A DNA stretch of 64,000 bases from the NCBI RefSeq assembly GCF_003014755.1, contig NZ_PYAW01000006.1, positions 62,001 through 126,000 of the forward strand, in the 5' to 3' direction. Below, piece by piece: positions 33,982 through 45,100 of the stretch (its first letter is position 1; each line of letters opens with the position of its first letter). This DNA comes from Chitinophaga niastensis. GTDB lineage: Bacteria; Bacteroidota; Bacteroidia; Chitinophagales; Chitinophagaceae. The notes below the pieces were generated by a model, which did not search any database, had not been told where the DNA came from, and worked only from the letters and a program-made list of their open reading frames with translations. Both the position numbers and the translations under genes were made by a program.

Positions 33982-36900
33982 ATGAAATTTGGATCTCTAC
34001 GGCATTGCCTGAAGGGAGTGGCCGGCCTGTGCCTGATACTGAATATAACTGCTTCCGCCCTGCATGCGCAAGATGCTATTGCAGGCATTCAGGAACAATC
34101 ACATCAGGAACGTGGTAAAAGCCGTTCCACCAATACAGCTGCAGCCCGGCAAATGATACCGCTGAAGGATGCGTTGGAAAAAATTTACGGCAGGTATCAG
34201 CTCAGAATTTTGCTGAATGAAAAATATGGGAAAGATGTTTTTTTACCTGACGATGTAGAGAAAATGGATGTTGAAAAGATCTTACCATTTCTACAGAAAG
34301 TATTACAGGGACATGGCCTTGTATTAAACCGGATGGGCGCCTCCCAATATATTGTGGCACCGGCGGAAAAACATCCTGCGCCTAAAGAACAAAAGCCTGC
34401 TGCCAAAGTGAGGGTGGCAGGCACGGTAAGAGATAAGCTGGGCGCCGCGCTCGTAGGCGTAACAGTAAAAATCCCCGGTACACCTGTAGGTACTACCACC
34501 AACGATAAAGGCTACTATTCACTGGAAGTAGAACCTACCGATACGCTTGAATTTTCTTACATAGGTTATCAAACGCAACAGATCAGCGTCAGAAATAAAA
34601 TTGATATCGATGTAGAGATGCTGGCAAAGGAAGGCGGACTGAATGAAGTAGTAGTGGTTGGTTTTGGCGCACAGAAAAAGATCAGTCTCGTTGGCGCACA
34701 GTCTACTATCAAACCGGAAGAGCTGAAGATACCTGTCAGAAGCCTCACCAACGCATTGGGTGGCCGTTTGGCGGGTATTGTTGCAGTACAGCGCAGCGGA
34801 GAGCCGGGATACGATGGCTCCGATATCTGGATACGCGGGATCTCTACTTTTGGTTCCAGTCCGCGTGGCCCGCTTATCATCGTTGATGGTGTGCCGGATC
34901 GCAGCATCAATGATCTTGATCCGGAAGATATCGAAAGTTTTACCGTATTGAAAGATGCATCTGCTACTGCTGTATACGGTACCAGGGGCGCTAATGGCGT
35001 GATACTGGTGAATACTAAAACGGGCCGTCCGGGAAAGCCGCAGATCAATATAGAATTGAATCAGGCCATTACAAAATTTACACAGCTGCCGAAATTTGTA
35101 GATGCGCCCACCTTTATGAGATTGTATAACGAAGGCCTGCAGATGAGAGGCAGAACACCGCTCTATACGGAAGACCGCATACAGAAACATATCTCCGGTG
35201 AAGATCCTGATCTCTATCCTAATGTCGATTGGTTTAAAGTACTGTTCAATAAATGGGGACAAAGCAGAAGGGCTAATCTGAATGTGCGCGGAGGATCGGA
35301 CTTTGCTACCTATTACATCTCTGCAGGTTATTATTCTGAAGTGGGTTTGCTGAAAAGAGATAATGTACAATCCTATAATTCTGATATTAAACTGGATCGA
35401 TATAATTTTACTACCAACGTAGATGCCAACATCACCAAGACAACCAAGCTGGAATTGGGTGTGAACGGCTTTATTATTAACAGCAATTATCCTGGTATTG
35501 GTACCGGCTCATTGTTTGATCTTGCTACCAATGTGCCGCCACACCTGATACCACCACAGTATTCCAACGGGCAGTGGCCTAAAATTCCAGGTGGGAGTTA
35601 TCCAAGTCCTTACCGTAATCTTACACAGTCTGGTTACGCAACGGAGTACCGCAATACTATCCGCTCCAATATAAGGCTGCGGCAAAACCTTGATTTTGCA
35701 CTAAAAGGATTATCATTCACAAGCATGTTTGCTTTTGATGCTTACGGCTGGAATAATCTTAACAGGAAGAGAGAAGTACAAACATATTATGCTACCGGAA
35801 GAGATTCATCAGGAAATTTGCTTACTAAAATAGTAGATCCGGGTTCAAATGTACTGGGCTTTGATGTGGCAAGAGGTGGTAACCGCAGATTTTATACAGA
35901 AACAGCACTGAACTACAACCGTAAATTTGGTGATCACGATGTGTCCGGGTTATTGCTGTATAATCAGTCTGATTTTATTGATGCGGATGCGGGGGATCTT
36001 ATCTCTTCCATTCCTTTCCGGATAAGAGGTATAAGCGGAAGAGGTACTTATGGCTATAAGAACCGCTACTTTGCAGAAGCTAACTTCGGCTATAATGGTT
36101 CTGAAAATTTTACGCCCAATAAAAGATATGGGCTGTTTCCTTCTTTCGGGGCTGGCTGGGTAGTATCCAATGAAAAGTTTTTTGCCGGTTTTGCAAATGT
36201 GCTCAGTTATTTTAAACTTCGTTATACTTATGGCTTGTCTGGTAACAGTAATACAGGATCACGTTTTCTTTTCCTTACCAGGATAAAAAATAGTGGTGAC
36301 CTGGGTTATACTTTTGGTGTACCGGGCAATACCACTTCCTACAACGGAATGCAGGAAGACCAGATCGGCTCAGACGTAAGCTGGGAAACGGGTAAACGTC
36401 AGAACCTGGGGATTGAGCTCAAAGCATTTCATGATGATCTGTCGCTGATCGTGGAATTATTCCAGGAACGCAGAACCGGTATACTGTTGCGGCAATATGA
36501 TATTCCTTACGCTTCCGGCTACACGTCAGATAATATCCCTTACAGGAATATCGGTATTACAGAGAACAAAGGAATAGATGTAACCCTTGATTATAACAAA
36601 ACATTTTCTCCGGGTTTCTGGGTAGGGTTCAGGGGTAACTTCAACTTTAATATCAATAAGGATGTGTATGATGGTTTACCACCTTGGCAGTATCCCTGGT
36701 TGAACCGTACAGGACATACTATTGATCAGCGTTTCGGGTATGTAGCCATTGGCCTGTTTAAAGATTCTGCTGATATTATGAAATCCCCCAAGCAGGCAGG
36801 AGATGTACGTCCGGGTGATATAAAATATAAAGACCTGAATGGTGATGGTATCATTAACAGCTTTGATCAGCAAGCCATTGGTTATGGTTCTGTTCCCCGC

Positions 36901-37389
36901 ATTGTATACGGACTGAACTTCAGCGTTGGTGTCAAAAAATTTGATCTGACCCTGTTCTTCCAGGGCGTAGCCATGGTAGATTTTATGTACAGCGGGGGAC
37001 ATGCCACGAATCCTTTTTATGAAGGACCTACTATCGGTAATCTGTACACTGCTGCTACTGACCGATGGACGCCTGATAACCCCAATGACCGGCCTTTCTA
37101 TCCGCGTATGTCTACCCGTCAGGATATTACTACCAACTATTACGAAAGTACCTGGTGGCTTAAAAGAGCCGATTACATCCGCCTGAAGAGTGCAGAGCTG
37201 GGCTATACTTTCGGTATGGGAAAATTGCAGAAATATGGTTTCAAGAGCCTGCGCACTTATGTAAATGGTACTAACCTGTTTACCATTTCTCCCTGGAAGA
37301 TATGGGACCCCGAACTGGGCGATGGCAGAGGCACTGCCTATCCCAATACCACTACATACAACTTTGGTATCCGTGCTAATTTCAAATAA
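33982..37389 (+). CDS. SusC/RagA-type TonB-dependent outer-membrane transporter with N-terminal STN signalling domain
   Basis: A 1,135-aa protein. A signal peptide (residues 1-30) is followed by an STN domain (about 52-130, IPLKDALEKIYGRYQLRI through NRMGASQYIVAP), a carboxypeptidase-regulatory-like domain (about 143-212, VAGTVRDKLGAALVGVTVKI), a TonB box region and plug (about 220-345, including DGVPDRSINDLDPEDIESFTVLKDASATAVYG, the SusC signature), and a 22-strand-type barrel to the end. The STN domain contacts FecR, so this receptor should signal through the upstream ECF pair. It is followed 13 bp later by its SusD partner. The substrate is unknown. Confidence 0.96.
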   Translation: MKFGSLRHCLKGVAGLCLILNITASALHAQDAIAGIQEQSHQERGKSRSTNTAAARQMIPLKDALEKIYGRYQLRILLNEKYGKDVFLPDDVEKMDVEKILPFLQKVLQGHGLVLNRMGASQYIVAPAEKHPAPKEQKPAAKVRVAGTVRDKLGAALVGVTVKIPGTPVGTTTNDKGYYSLEVEPTDTLEFSYIGYQTQQISVRNKIDIDVEMLAKEGGLNEVVVVGFGAQKKISLVGAQSTIKPEELKIPVRSLTNALGGRLAGIVAVQRSGEPGYDGSDIWIRGISTFGSSPRGPLIIVDGVPDRSINDLDPEDIESFTVLKDASATAVYGTRGANGVILVNTKTGRPGKPQINIELNQAITKFTQLPKFVDAPTFMRLYNEGLQMRGRTPLYTEDRIQKHISGEDPDLYPNVDWFKVLFNKWGQSRRANLNVRGGSDFATYYISAGYYSEVGLLKRDNVQSYNSDIKLDRYNFTTNVDANITKTTKLELGVNGFIINSNYPGIGTGSLFDLATNVPPHLIPPQYSNGQWPKIPGGSYPSPYRNLTQSGYATEYRNTIRSNIRLRQNLDFALKGLSFTSMFAFDAYGWNNLNRKREVQTYYATGRDSSGNLLTKIVDPGSNVLGFDVARGGNRRFYTETALNYNRKFGDHDVSGLLLYNQSDFIDADAGDLISSIPFRIRGISGRGTYGYKNRYFAEANFGYNGSENFTPNKRYGLFPSFGAGWVVSNEKFFAGFANVLSYFKLRYTYGLSGNSNTGSRFLFLTRIKNSGDLGYTFGVPGNTTSYNGMQEDQIGSDVSWETGKRQNLGIELKAFHDDLSLIVELFQERRTGILLRQYDIPYASGYTSDNIPYRNIGITENKGIDVTLDYNKTFSPGFWVGFRGNFNFNINKDVYDGLPPWQYPWLNRTGHTIDQRFGYVAIGLFKDSADIMKSPKQAGDVRPGDIKYKDLNGDGIINSFDQQAIGYGSVPRIVYGLNFSVGVKKFDLTLFFQGVAMVDFMYSGGHATNPFYEGPTIGNLYTAATDRWTPDNPNDRPFYPRMSTRQDITTNYYESTWWLKRADYIRLKSAELGYTFGMGKLQKYGFKSLRTYVNGTNLFTISPWKIWDPELGDGRGTAYPNTTTYNFGIRANFK

Positions 37390-37402
37390 AAACTGAATCA
37401 CC

Positions 37403-39226
37403 ATGATGCATCATTCTTTCAAAAAAAATATTTCCTTATTGCTGCTTGTCCTGCTGCTGACAGCCGGTTGCAAGAAAGGATTTCTCAATACAGTACCGGA
37501 TAATATCACCACCCTGAAAGATGTATTTACCAACAGATCAATGACGGAACAATGGCTGGCGCGACTATACAATCCCATGCCGGATATGTGGAACCAGCCA
37601 TATAGCGTGCCATGGACAGGGCAGTGTGATGAAGTGGATTATGCCTGGGTACAACCGGGTATTAACTCCGGTGCCATTACACCGGATAATGCGAGTCCGG
37701 GTTACTGGAATGGTTATTATCAGACCATCCGGGAAGCAGCGATCTTCTTAAAAAATGTAGATCAGAATAAAGAGATCCTGGCGCAGCCCGGAGGGGATCA
37801 GTTGATGAAACAATATAAAGGAGAGGCCCGCTTTCTGAGAGCTTATTACTATTGGTTGCTGATGCGACAATATGGACCGGTAGTATTAATGGGAGAGGAC
37901 CCTAAAGCGCCGGAAGCTGATTTTCAGATACCACGGAGTTCATGGGACGAATGTGTGAACTATGTATTGGGAGAAATGGATAAAGCTATGCAGGATGTAC
38001 CGGCAGAACATGTAAACCCTGTTGATCCAACGCAGCTGGATGTAACACAAACCGGCAGGATCACAAAGTCTATTGTGATGGCGGTGAAGTCGCAGGTATT
38101 GTTATACAGCGCCAGTCCGCTCTACAATGGTAATGTAGAGATGAGCAACTTTAAGAACCTGGATGGTGCCGCCTTGTTTAATCCGTCGTTTGATAAAGAA
38201 AAGTGGAAGAAAGCGGCAGATGCGGCCAAAGCGGTGATAGATCTGAATAAATGGGATTTGTATACGGTATCAGATGCGGACCCTTTCCGTGCTGCCTATC
38301 TTTCGTGTAGGAACCTTTTCTTTGATGGCTGGCAGAAAGAAGCGATCTGGATACGCACTAACTCCTCTCATTTTGGTAACTGGGAGCGGCATTGTTCTCC
38401 CCGGTGCTCCAATGGCGCCGGCTGGAACGGTATTGCTGTTACGCAGGAAATGGTGGATATATTCCGTATGGCGGATGGTAAAATGATTACGGATAACAGC
38501 AGCGCCTATACGGAAACAGGGTTTACACATACCGCCACACCTTATTATGTGGATGGTACCTTCAACATGTATACCGGCAGGGAGCCGCGGTTTTATGCAG
38601 ATGTTACTTTTAACGGCGCAGACATTCCGGTAGTGCCGGAACCGGGTCAAACACGGGTAGAGTTTTTCTTTACCGGCAATTCCGGTAAAAACGGTGCGCC
38701 AAGAGATTGGCCCAGCACGGGTTATACTGCCCGCAAAAATCTTCATCCCAACAGTGATTTCAGAAGCGGTAAAAGTTTTGCGCGTCCGGCGATGATGATC
38801 CGGTTAGGTGAAATTTACCTGAACTATGCTGAGGCGCTGAATGAATATGATCCGGGTAATCCCGACATCTTAAAATACCTGAACAAGATCCGCAACAGGG
38901 GCGGTCTCCCCAATATAGTAGCAGGGCCCGGCCAGGAGGAAATGCGTACACAGATCCGCCTGGAACGCCAGATAGAACTGATGTTTGAAGGACACCGTTA
39001 CTGGGATGTGCGTCGCTGGAAAACAGCTAACACACCTGCTATGCACCAGGGCGGCCAGTTCCATGGCATGAACATTGAAAAAGGAACTTTCTTATCTGAT
39101 CCTGAATTTCATAAAAGAATCGTAGCCTTTACCAGGGCGGAATGGCAGAATAAATTTTATTTCTATCCTGTGCCACAAAGTGAGATTGACCGCAATAAAA
39201 AGCTGGTGCAATTTCCAGGGTATTAA
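37403..39226 (+). CDS. SusD/RagB-family outer-membrane lipoprotein
   Basis: A 607-aa lipoprotein with lipobox LLLTAGC (Cys23) after a hydrophobic leader. The helical TPR-like SusD scaffold is seen in QYKGEARFLRAYYYWLLMRQYGPVVLM (near residues 135-161). The C-terminal MMIRLGEIYLNYAEALNEYDP and LERQIELMFEGHRYWDVRRW (near 470-545) are the SusD/RagB hallmarks. It forms the lid on the SusC barrel encoded just upstream and captures the nutrient at the cell surface. The operon ends at the terminator at 39247. Confidence 0.96.
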   Translation: MMHHSFKKNISLLLLVLLLTAGCKKGFLNTVPDNITTLKDVFTNRSMTEQWLARLYNPMPDMWNQPYSVPWTGQCDEVDYAWVQPGINSGAITPDNASPGYWNGYYQTIREAAIFLKNVDQNKEILAQPGGDQLMKQYKGEARFLRAYYYWLLMRQYGPVVLMGEDPKAPEADFQIPRSSWDECVNYVLGEMDKAMQDVPAEHVNPVDPTQLDVTQTGRITKSIVMAVKSQVLLYSASPLYNGNVEMSNFKNLDGAALFNPSFDKEKWKKAADAAKAVIDLNKWDLYTVSDADPFRAAYLSCRNLFFDGWQKEAIWIRTNSSHFGNWERHCSPRCSNGAGWNGIAVTQEMVDIFRMADGKMITDNSSAYTETGFTHTATPYYVDGTFNMYTGREPRFYADVTFNGADIPVVPEPGQTRVEFFFTGNSGKNGAPRDWPSTGYTARKNLHPNSDFRSGKSFARPAMMIRLGEIYLNYAEALNEYDPGNPDILKYLNKIRNRGGLPNIVAGPGQEEMRTQIRLERQIELMFEGHRYWDVRRWKTANTPAMHQGGQFHGMNIEKGTFLSDPEFHKRIVAFTRAEWQNKFYFYPVPQSEIDRNKKLVQFPGY

Positions 39227-39246
39227 AATCCTGTATATGGAGTGCC

Positions 39247-39292
39247 GGGGCTGACCAAAAGCAAAAAGGGCTTTTAGGTCAGCCCCTTTTTT
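39247..39292 (+). terminator. Intrinsic terminator of the first SusCD operon
   Basis: 10-bp perfect outer stem (39247-39256 with 39277-39286), an inner aaaagc/gctttt stem, and a run of six T follow the SusD stop by 20 bp. Confidence 0.9.
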
Positions 39293-39395
39293 GTGGGTAT
39301 TTTTCAGGGTATGGAAGGATTATTTTGTACACTTTCGGTCAATAAACAATAAATTGCTTTTTTAAAGCAACCAACATAAAAACGTTCCGTTAAGC

Positions 39396-40721
39396 ATGAA
39401 AAATATACTCCTGTTCCTTTCCGCCTTATTTTTAATATCCTGTGGTGCTAATAAGCCTATGAAAACTGAAAAAGAAAAACTGAATATCCTGGCTGAAAAA
39501 TATGTACGCCTTGGATTAACAATCGGCGTGTATGATGGCGATTTTGTGGATGCTTATTATGGCCCGGATTCATTAAAGCCGGTGATCAACAAAGGGAATA
39601 GTTTTCCGAAAGACAGTCTGTTGGCAGCTGTTAACGATTTGAAGAAAGCGCTTGGCCAAATAGCAGATGGTGCAACCAATGACACTATCCACACAAGAGC
39701 AAACTGGATAGTACAGCAATTAAATGCATTTGGGAGACGAATAAAAATATTCTCAGGTGAATACGCCTCTTTTGATGAAGAATCAAAAGAGTTATTTGGT
39801 GCGGTGGCACCTGTATATCCTGAATCTTATTATCAGTCGCTCGTAGCTGAACTGGATAGTTTGCTGCCAGGAAAAGGTAGTGTACAGGACAGGTTCCAGC
39901 AGTTAGCCAATAAATTTATTATCCCTGCAAATAAGCTGGATACTGTTTTTAAGACGGCTATTGCAGAAGCCCGCAGACGAACATTATTGCATTATGATTT
40001 ACCGGGAAATGAAAATTTCACGATGGAGTATGTAGCGGGTAAATCATGGTCGGGTTACAACTGGTATAAAGGTCATTTTAATAGTTTGATACAGATAAGC
40101 AGCGACATGCCGATCTTCATAGAAAGAGCCATAGACCTGGGATGTCATGAAGGTTACCCTGGTCATCACGTGTATAATACTATGCTCGAAAAGAACCTGT
40201 ATCGTGATAAAGGCTGGGTAGAAGTTTCATTGTATCCTTTGTTTAGTCCGCAATCGCTGATCGCTGAAGGAAGCGCTAATTATGGTATTGACCTGGCATT
40301 TCCCGGAGAAGAGAAAAATGTGTTTACTAAAGAAGTGTTATTGCCGCTGGCTGGTTTAGCACCCACCGGAATAGATTTATACTACAAAGCCTTGTCTATA
40401 AAAGGGCGGCTCAATTATACACGCAATGAAATCGGAAGAGGGTTGCTTAATGGATCAATGAGTGATACAGCAGCCATGCGCTGGCTTTTGAACTATGCCT
40501 TATTAAATAAAGAAGCCGCCATTAAAGGTCTGGCCTTTATTAAAAAGAACCGGAGCTATGTGATTAACTATAACTACGGACAAGACCTGGTTAAAAATTA
40601 CATCGCCTCAAATGACGGAACAGACACGCTGCCGGGCAAACGTTGGATTGCTTTTGGTAAATTATTAAGCAATGAGGTTACGCCGGGAGATTTATTAAAA
40701 GCACAAACCAGGAAACAGTAA
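39396..40721 (+). CDS. DUF885-like metallopeptidase lipoprotein
   Basis: A 441-aa exported lipoprotein (lipobox FLISC, Cys16). The motif HEGYPGHH at residues 251-258 matches the HExxPGHH-type zinc motif of DUF885 proteins, which are thought to be metal-dependent peptidases. LIAEGSANYGIDLAFPGE, about 35 residues further on, supplies a likely third ligand (Glu). It lies between the SusCD terminator and a small membrane-protein gene and is on its own transcript. Its closeness to the SusCD unit could mean peptide uptake, but they are separated by a strong terminator. Confidence 0.8.
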   Translation: MKNILLFLSALFLISCGANKPMKTEKEKLNILAEKYVRLGLTIGVYDGDFVDAYYGPDSLKPVINKGNSFPKDSLLAAVNDLKKALGQIADGATNDTIHTRANWIVQQLNAFGRRIKIFSGEYASFDEESKELFGAVAPVYPESYYQSLVAELDSLLPGKGSVQDRFQQLANKFIIPANKLDTVFKTAIAEARRRTLLHYDLPGNENFTMEYVAGKSWSGYNWYKGHFNSLIQISSDMPIFIERAIDLGCHEGYPGHHVYNTMLEKNLYRDKGWVEVSLYPLFSPQSLIAEGSANYGIDLAFPGEEKNVFTKEVLLPLAGLAPTGIDLYYKALSIKGRLNYTRNEIGRGLLNGSMSDTAAMRWLLNYALLNKEAAIKGLAFIKKNRSYVINYNYGQDLVKNYIASNDGTDTLPGKRWIAFGKLLSNEVTPGDLLKAQTRKQ

Positions 40722-40722
40722 T

Positions 40723-40869
40723 TATGCTGCTTACCAGGAATGGTTGAAGAGGCCGGCCGCTTGAAAATGGCAGGGGCTTTTGGAAAGATATAATTTTATT
40801 CAGCAAGATAAAACAGCCTCCTTCAAAAGGATTTTCCGCTCGCCAGGGTTTGAAAACAAAGGCGGATGA
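40723..40869 (+). pseudogene. Possible decayed C-terminal coding remnant
   Basis: The frame directly after the metallopeptidase stop reads protein-like for 49 codons (YAAYQEWLKRPAA, then after one TGA, KWQGLLERYNFIQQDKTASF and onward), ending in a stop at 40869. The composition suggests the tail of a lost gene. I do not recognise the family, and it may be chance. Confidence 0.25.
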
Positions 40870-40890
40870 CTGCAAAACATATTTGAGTTT

Positions 40891-41241
40891 ATGATGTTAC
40901 CAAAATTTGCGTACAAGAATAAAGGTATTCTCATTCCGGTTTATTTGTTTACATGCGTAGTTGTGTCGGCAATAATAAACCGGTTTTTAATGGAGCAGTT
41001 TGGCGGACCATTTCTTATAATAGATACCTATGCTGGTATGGGATGTGCATGCCTGCTGACGGCATTATGGGTTATACTTACCTGTGATGATTATTATAAA
41101 GATAAAGAAGGAAATAAGGTAAAGGTGGATATACGCAATGAATTCTTTTTTATAAAGATGAAATACTGGTCTTATATATTTGTTGTTCTCGGATTAGTGC
41201 TGATAGGAAACATCGTGTTTCATTATTTTCCGCTCGCCTGA
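40891..41241 (+). CDS. Small integral membrane protein of unknown function
   Basis: A 116-aa protein with three hydrophobic segments (about residues 13-33, 41-63 and 92-112). A charged loop, DDYYKDKEGNKVKVDIRNEFFFIKMKYW, separates helices 2 and 3. I do not recognise the family. The start at ATG 40891 gives MMLPKFAYKNKG before helix 1, a positive-inside pattern. It converges with the methyltransferase gene, with a shared hairpin between them. Confidence 0.7.
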   Translation: MMLPKFAYKNKGILIPVYLFTCVVVSAIINRFLMEQFGGPFLIIDTYAGMGCACLLTALWVILTCDDYYKDKEGNKVKVDIRNEFFFIKMKYWSYIFVVLGLVLIGNIVFHYFPLA

Positions 41242-41270
41242 TTTTTAAAAAAAATATTATAAATGCGCTG

Positions 41271-41314
41271 AGCTAAGGCCAATAGAAATCTTCGGATGTC
41301 TATTGGCCTTAGCT
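41271..41314. terminator. Bidirectional hairpin terminator with UUCG loop
   Basis: 16-bp perfect arms (41271-41286 and 41299-41314) extend through one mismatch to a three-pair inner stem closed by a C(UUCG)G tetraloop. It lies between convergent genes, with AT-rich flanks on both sides. Confidence 0.85.
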
Positions 41315-41342
41315 GCTTAATTGACCTTTAGATAATTTCAGT

Positions 41343-41867
41343 TTACCTTTTTATCAACGCTGCATACATCTTCTCGGCCCCATACACAGAAGGCTTTTCA
41401 CCTAGTTTAATGACCGATGCAAATCCCGCACTTTGAAACAACTCCCGCAATAAATCAAATTTTATCGGGTAGGGGACCCATGGATTAGCTTTTGTTGTTT
41501 CATATTCCACTATTAAAAAAATACCATTATCTTTAATACAGCTGCTTAGTTTATTAATAAGCTGTTTTTTATTTGCCACGTAATGAAGGGAATTGGCCAT
41601 TAGTACGCCATCCAGGTTAACGAAATCGATTTCGCTCTTCTCAAAATCTGTTTGCTGTTGATGTATCGTGATATGATGCGGGTTGGACTGCTCAGATAAA
41701 ACAATGTTGTTTTTATCGAGCGCGTAGATAGTACTGCCAGGCTGCAACAGGTTAGCCAACGCAAAAGTGAATAAACCCGAGCCGCATCCCAGATCGGCCC
41801 AAACGGTTTCCTGTGGCCGCGTCAGACTACTATGTTCTATTAGTGCAATAGCATCATTCAAATTCAT
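41343..41867 (-). CDS. Class I SAM-dependent methyltransferase
   Basis: A 174-aa Rossmann-fold methyltransferase. Motif I is WADLGCGSGLFTFALANLL (near residues 23-41), motif II is IYALDKN, and the post-II region FVNLDGVLMANSLHYV contains the usual hydrophobic strand. The late GIFLIVEYETTKANPWVPYPI resembles small methyltransferases of the methyltransferase_11 group. The substrate is unknown. It is monocistronic and convergent with the small membrane-protein gene. Confidence 0.88.
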   Translation of the reverse strand: MNLNDAIALIEHSSLTRPQETVWADLGCGSGLFTFALANLLQPGSTIYALDKNNIVLSEQSNPHHITIHQQQTDFEKSEIDFVNLDGVLMANSLHYVANKKQLINKLSSCIKDNGIFLIVEYETTKANPWVPYPIKFDLLRELFQSAGFASVIKLGEKPSVYGAEKMYAALIKR

Positions 41868-42102
41868 GTTGTAACGATATTAAAATTAGATAGTAAGACC
41901 TTATTGCTTGTTTGCGTAACATACGTTTAATCTCTTGTTAATAATCTGATAATATCAACCACTATTAAATGACCACGTTGATGCCTAGGTTTGCTGTCCG
42001 AAACTTAATAACAAATCTGTAAGCTTATAGAGAAGACTTTCTTGTCAACATGCAAATGTAATTGTCAATAAATTGATCCAAACGTAAATTTAATTCAACA
42101 CT

Positions 42103-45100
42103 ATGAACAGAAAATATGTCAGCATTTATTTGCTGCGATGCCCTGTTAAACTATTAATTGTTTTTCAGTTATGGTTATGCTTTGTTCCTATGGCATTGCG
42201 GGCACAGGAAAAATATGATGTGCACGGAAAAGTAACGGATGAAAAAAATACCCCGCTTCCAGGCGTAAGTGTATCGGAGCAGGGCAGCAAAACCGGTGTG
42301 GTAACGGATGGAGAAGGCGTATACCGGATCAATGTATCCGGAAAGGGCGCACAGGTACGGGTGTCTTTCATGGGCTATAACACAAAGGTGTTGAGTATTA
42401 ACGGTGAGCATGTATTGAATGTATCACTGCAGCCGCAATCGAAACAATTGAATGATGTGGTGATCACCGGTTATGGCAAAACAAGCAAAAAAAATATTGT
42501 TGGTGCCATCAGCTCTGTTAATGCCGGTGAATTTACGCAGGGTGTAATCGGAAGCCCTTCTATGTTGCTGCAGGGCAAGGTTCCGGGGCTTACCATTACT
42601 AAAAGTGGCAATCCAAATCAAGCGCCTTCCGTTATACTAAGAGGACCTTCCACCTTACGCAGTGGTGCACAGGAGCCTTTTTACGTAATAGACGGTGTAC
42701 CGGGTGTATCTATCGACCTCGTGGCGCCGGATGATATTGCTTCCATCGATGTGCTGAAAGATGGCGCCTCTACGGCTATTTATGGCGCAAGAGCGGCTAA
42801 CGGGGTGATCATGGTAACCACCCGTCGTCCTAAAACAGATCAGCTGTACCTGTCGTATAATGCGTATGTAGGCGCGGAACAGGTGTCTAAACGTCTGGGT
42901 ATGCTCACAGGTGATGAGTTGAGAAAATACCTGGCAGATAATGGTCAGGTGCTTGCACCTGCCAACGATCAAAAGATCCCCGGCACACAGCAACCTGTTA
43001 ATACGGATTGGCAGAAAGAAGTACAGCGCACCGCTATATCTCAGAACCATAATATTTCCCTGATGGGAAATTCGAAAGGTACTACCTATGGTTTCAGCGT
43101 TAACTACCTGGATAACCCGGGCATTATCAAAGGGTCTTCCATGAACAGACTGGGGTTACGGGCCAATGTGGGTCAGCGCGTTTTTGATGATAGGTTACGA
43201 CTGGATTTCTCTGTGTTCAATACTACTACCACACAAAATAATGTGCCCACTGATGTACTGTATAATATGCTGAACTATTTACCTACAGTGTCTGTAACGC
43301 AACCCGATGGCAGCTTTACAGAAGATTATGCAGGTAATATCCGTGGCGGCAGCAACCCTGTAGCATTGATTGCCAACAACACTGACAAAACAAAAATAAA
43401 CAGGATGCTGGCTAACGGTCTGGCTGAAGTAACCATTCTTCCGGGTCTTACTTATACACTCAGCCTGGCTACCCAACGGGAACAATACAACCAGGATATC
43501 TATTATAACAGCTTATCGGTACTGGCAAAAGGAAACAACGGGCGGGCTACACGTAAAGCCTATACGAATGCCAGAAATATTATCGAATCATATTTTAATT
43601 ATAGCAAAACATTCGGGAAGCATAACATAAAACTGTTAGGCGGTTATTCCTGGCAGGAAGATCACAACGGTGATGGCTTTGGTGTTACCACACAGGGTTT
43701 CGTAAGCGATGCCTTGTCGTATAATAACCTGTCGCTGAGTAATCCTCCTTTTGGTACTGTAGTATTTGACAACAGCGCGCAAACAACGCTGACTACCCTG
43801 CGATTAATTTCTTACTACGCGAGGGTAAATTATCAGTATGCAGATAAATATTATTTCCAGGCGTCGCTGCGTAATGATGGCTCTTCTGCTTTTGGTAAAA
43901 ATTCACGCTGGGGCTATTTTCCTGCAGCATCTATCGGATGGCGGATGACACAGGAGAATTTTATGAAAAGCGCACGTTTCCTGGACGACCTGAAGCTGAG
44001 GGTAAGTTATGGTGTATCCGGTAACTCATTTGGCTTTGATCCGCTTACGGCACAGCTGCAATACGGCCCTGTGGGCAGGTATTATGATAACGGCGTGTTG
44101 TTGAATTCCATTGCGCCGGTACAGAACCCTAATCCCAATCTGAAATGGGAGCGTACAGGAATGTTTAACGGCGGACTGGATTTCGCCATATTAAAAGGGC
44201 GCATCAGCGGATCGGTAGATTATTACGATAAACAAACTTCCGATCTTATCTGGCAGTACCCGGTATCAACTACACAGTTTATTGCTACCACGCTGATAGC
44301 GAATGTGGGAAAGATCAGCAACAAAGGAATAGAAGCGGTTATTAATGCAGAGCCATTCTCCGGAAAAAATTTTACCTGGAGAACATCCGTGAATGTTGCA
44401 CATAATACCAATAAGGTAAGCTCACTTGCCAATGATCAGTTTACACTGAAAGATATACCGGTAGCTATTCTCGGAGGAAAGGGCCAATCGGGTAACTGGA
44501 GCCAGAAAGTGATAGAAGGACAACCTGTTGGTACTTTTACTTTATGGCATTACCTGGGTAAAGATAAAGATGGTATTTCCACTTATCAGAAAGCAGATGG
44601 CACCACCACTACTTCTCCCAGCTCAGCAGATTTTATGATAGCTGGTAATGCACAACCTAAAATAACTTATGGCTGGAACAATACATTTATCTGGAAAGGA
44701 TTTGACCTTACATTATTTCTCCGTGGTGTATCCGGTAACAAGATCCTGAATGCAACGCTGGCAGCTGTAAATACACCTACGGATGCAAAAGTGACGAATG
44801 TATCGAAGTTTACTTTACAGGAATCTTATAATGATAAAAATTCTTACCTGGTATCAGACAGGTTCCTGGAAAATGGTTCCTACCTGCGGTTAGAGAACCT
44901 GGCGCTGGGATATACTATTAAAACAGGCAATGCACGCATCAGTAAACTAAGGGTATACGGTAATGTGAATAACGTATTCACTATTACGAAGTATACCGGT
45001 ATAGATCCTGAGATAGACCTTGGTGGCCTTACCCCCGGTATTGATGTACGGAACTATTATCCCAAAACAAGATCTTTTATCCTGGGACTGAATGCCAGTT

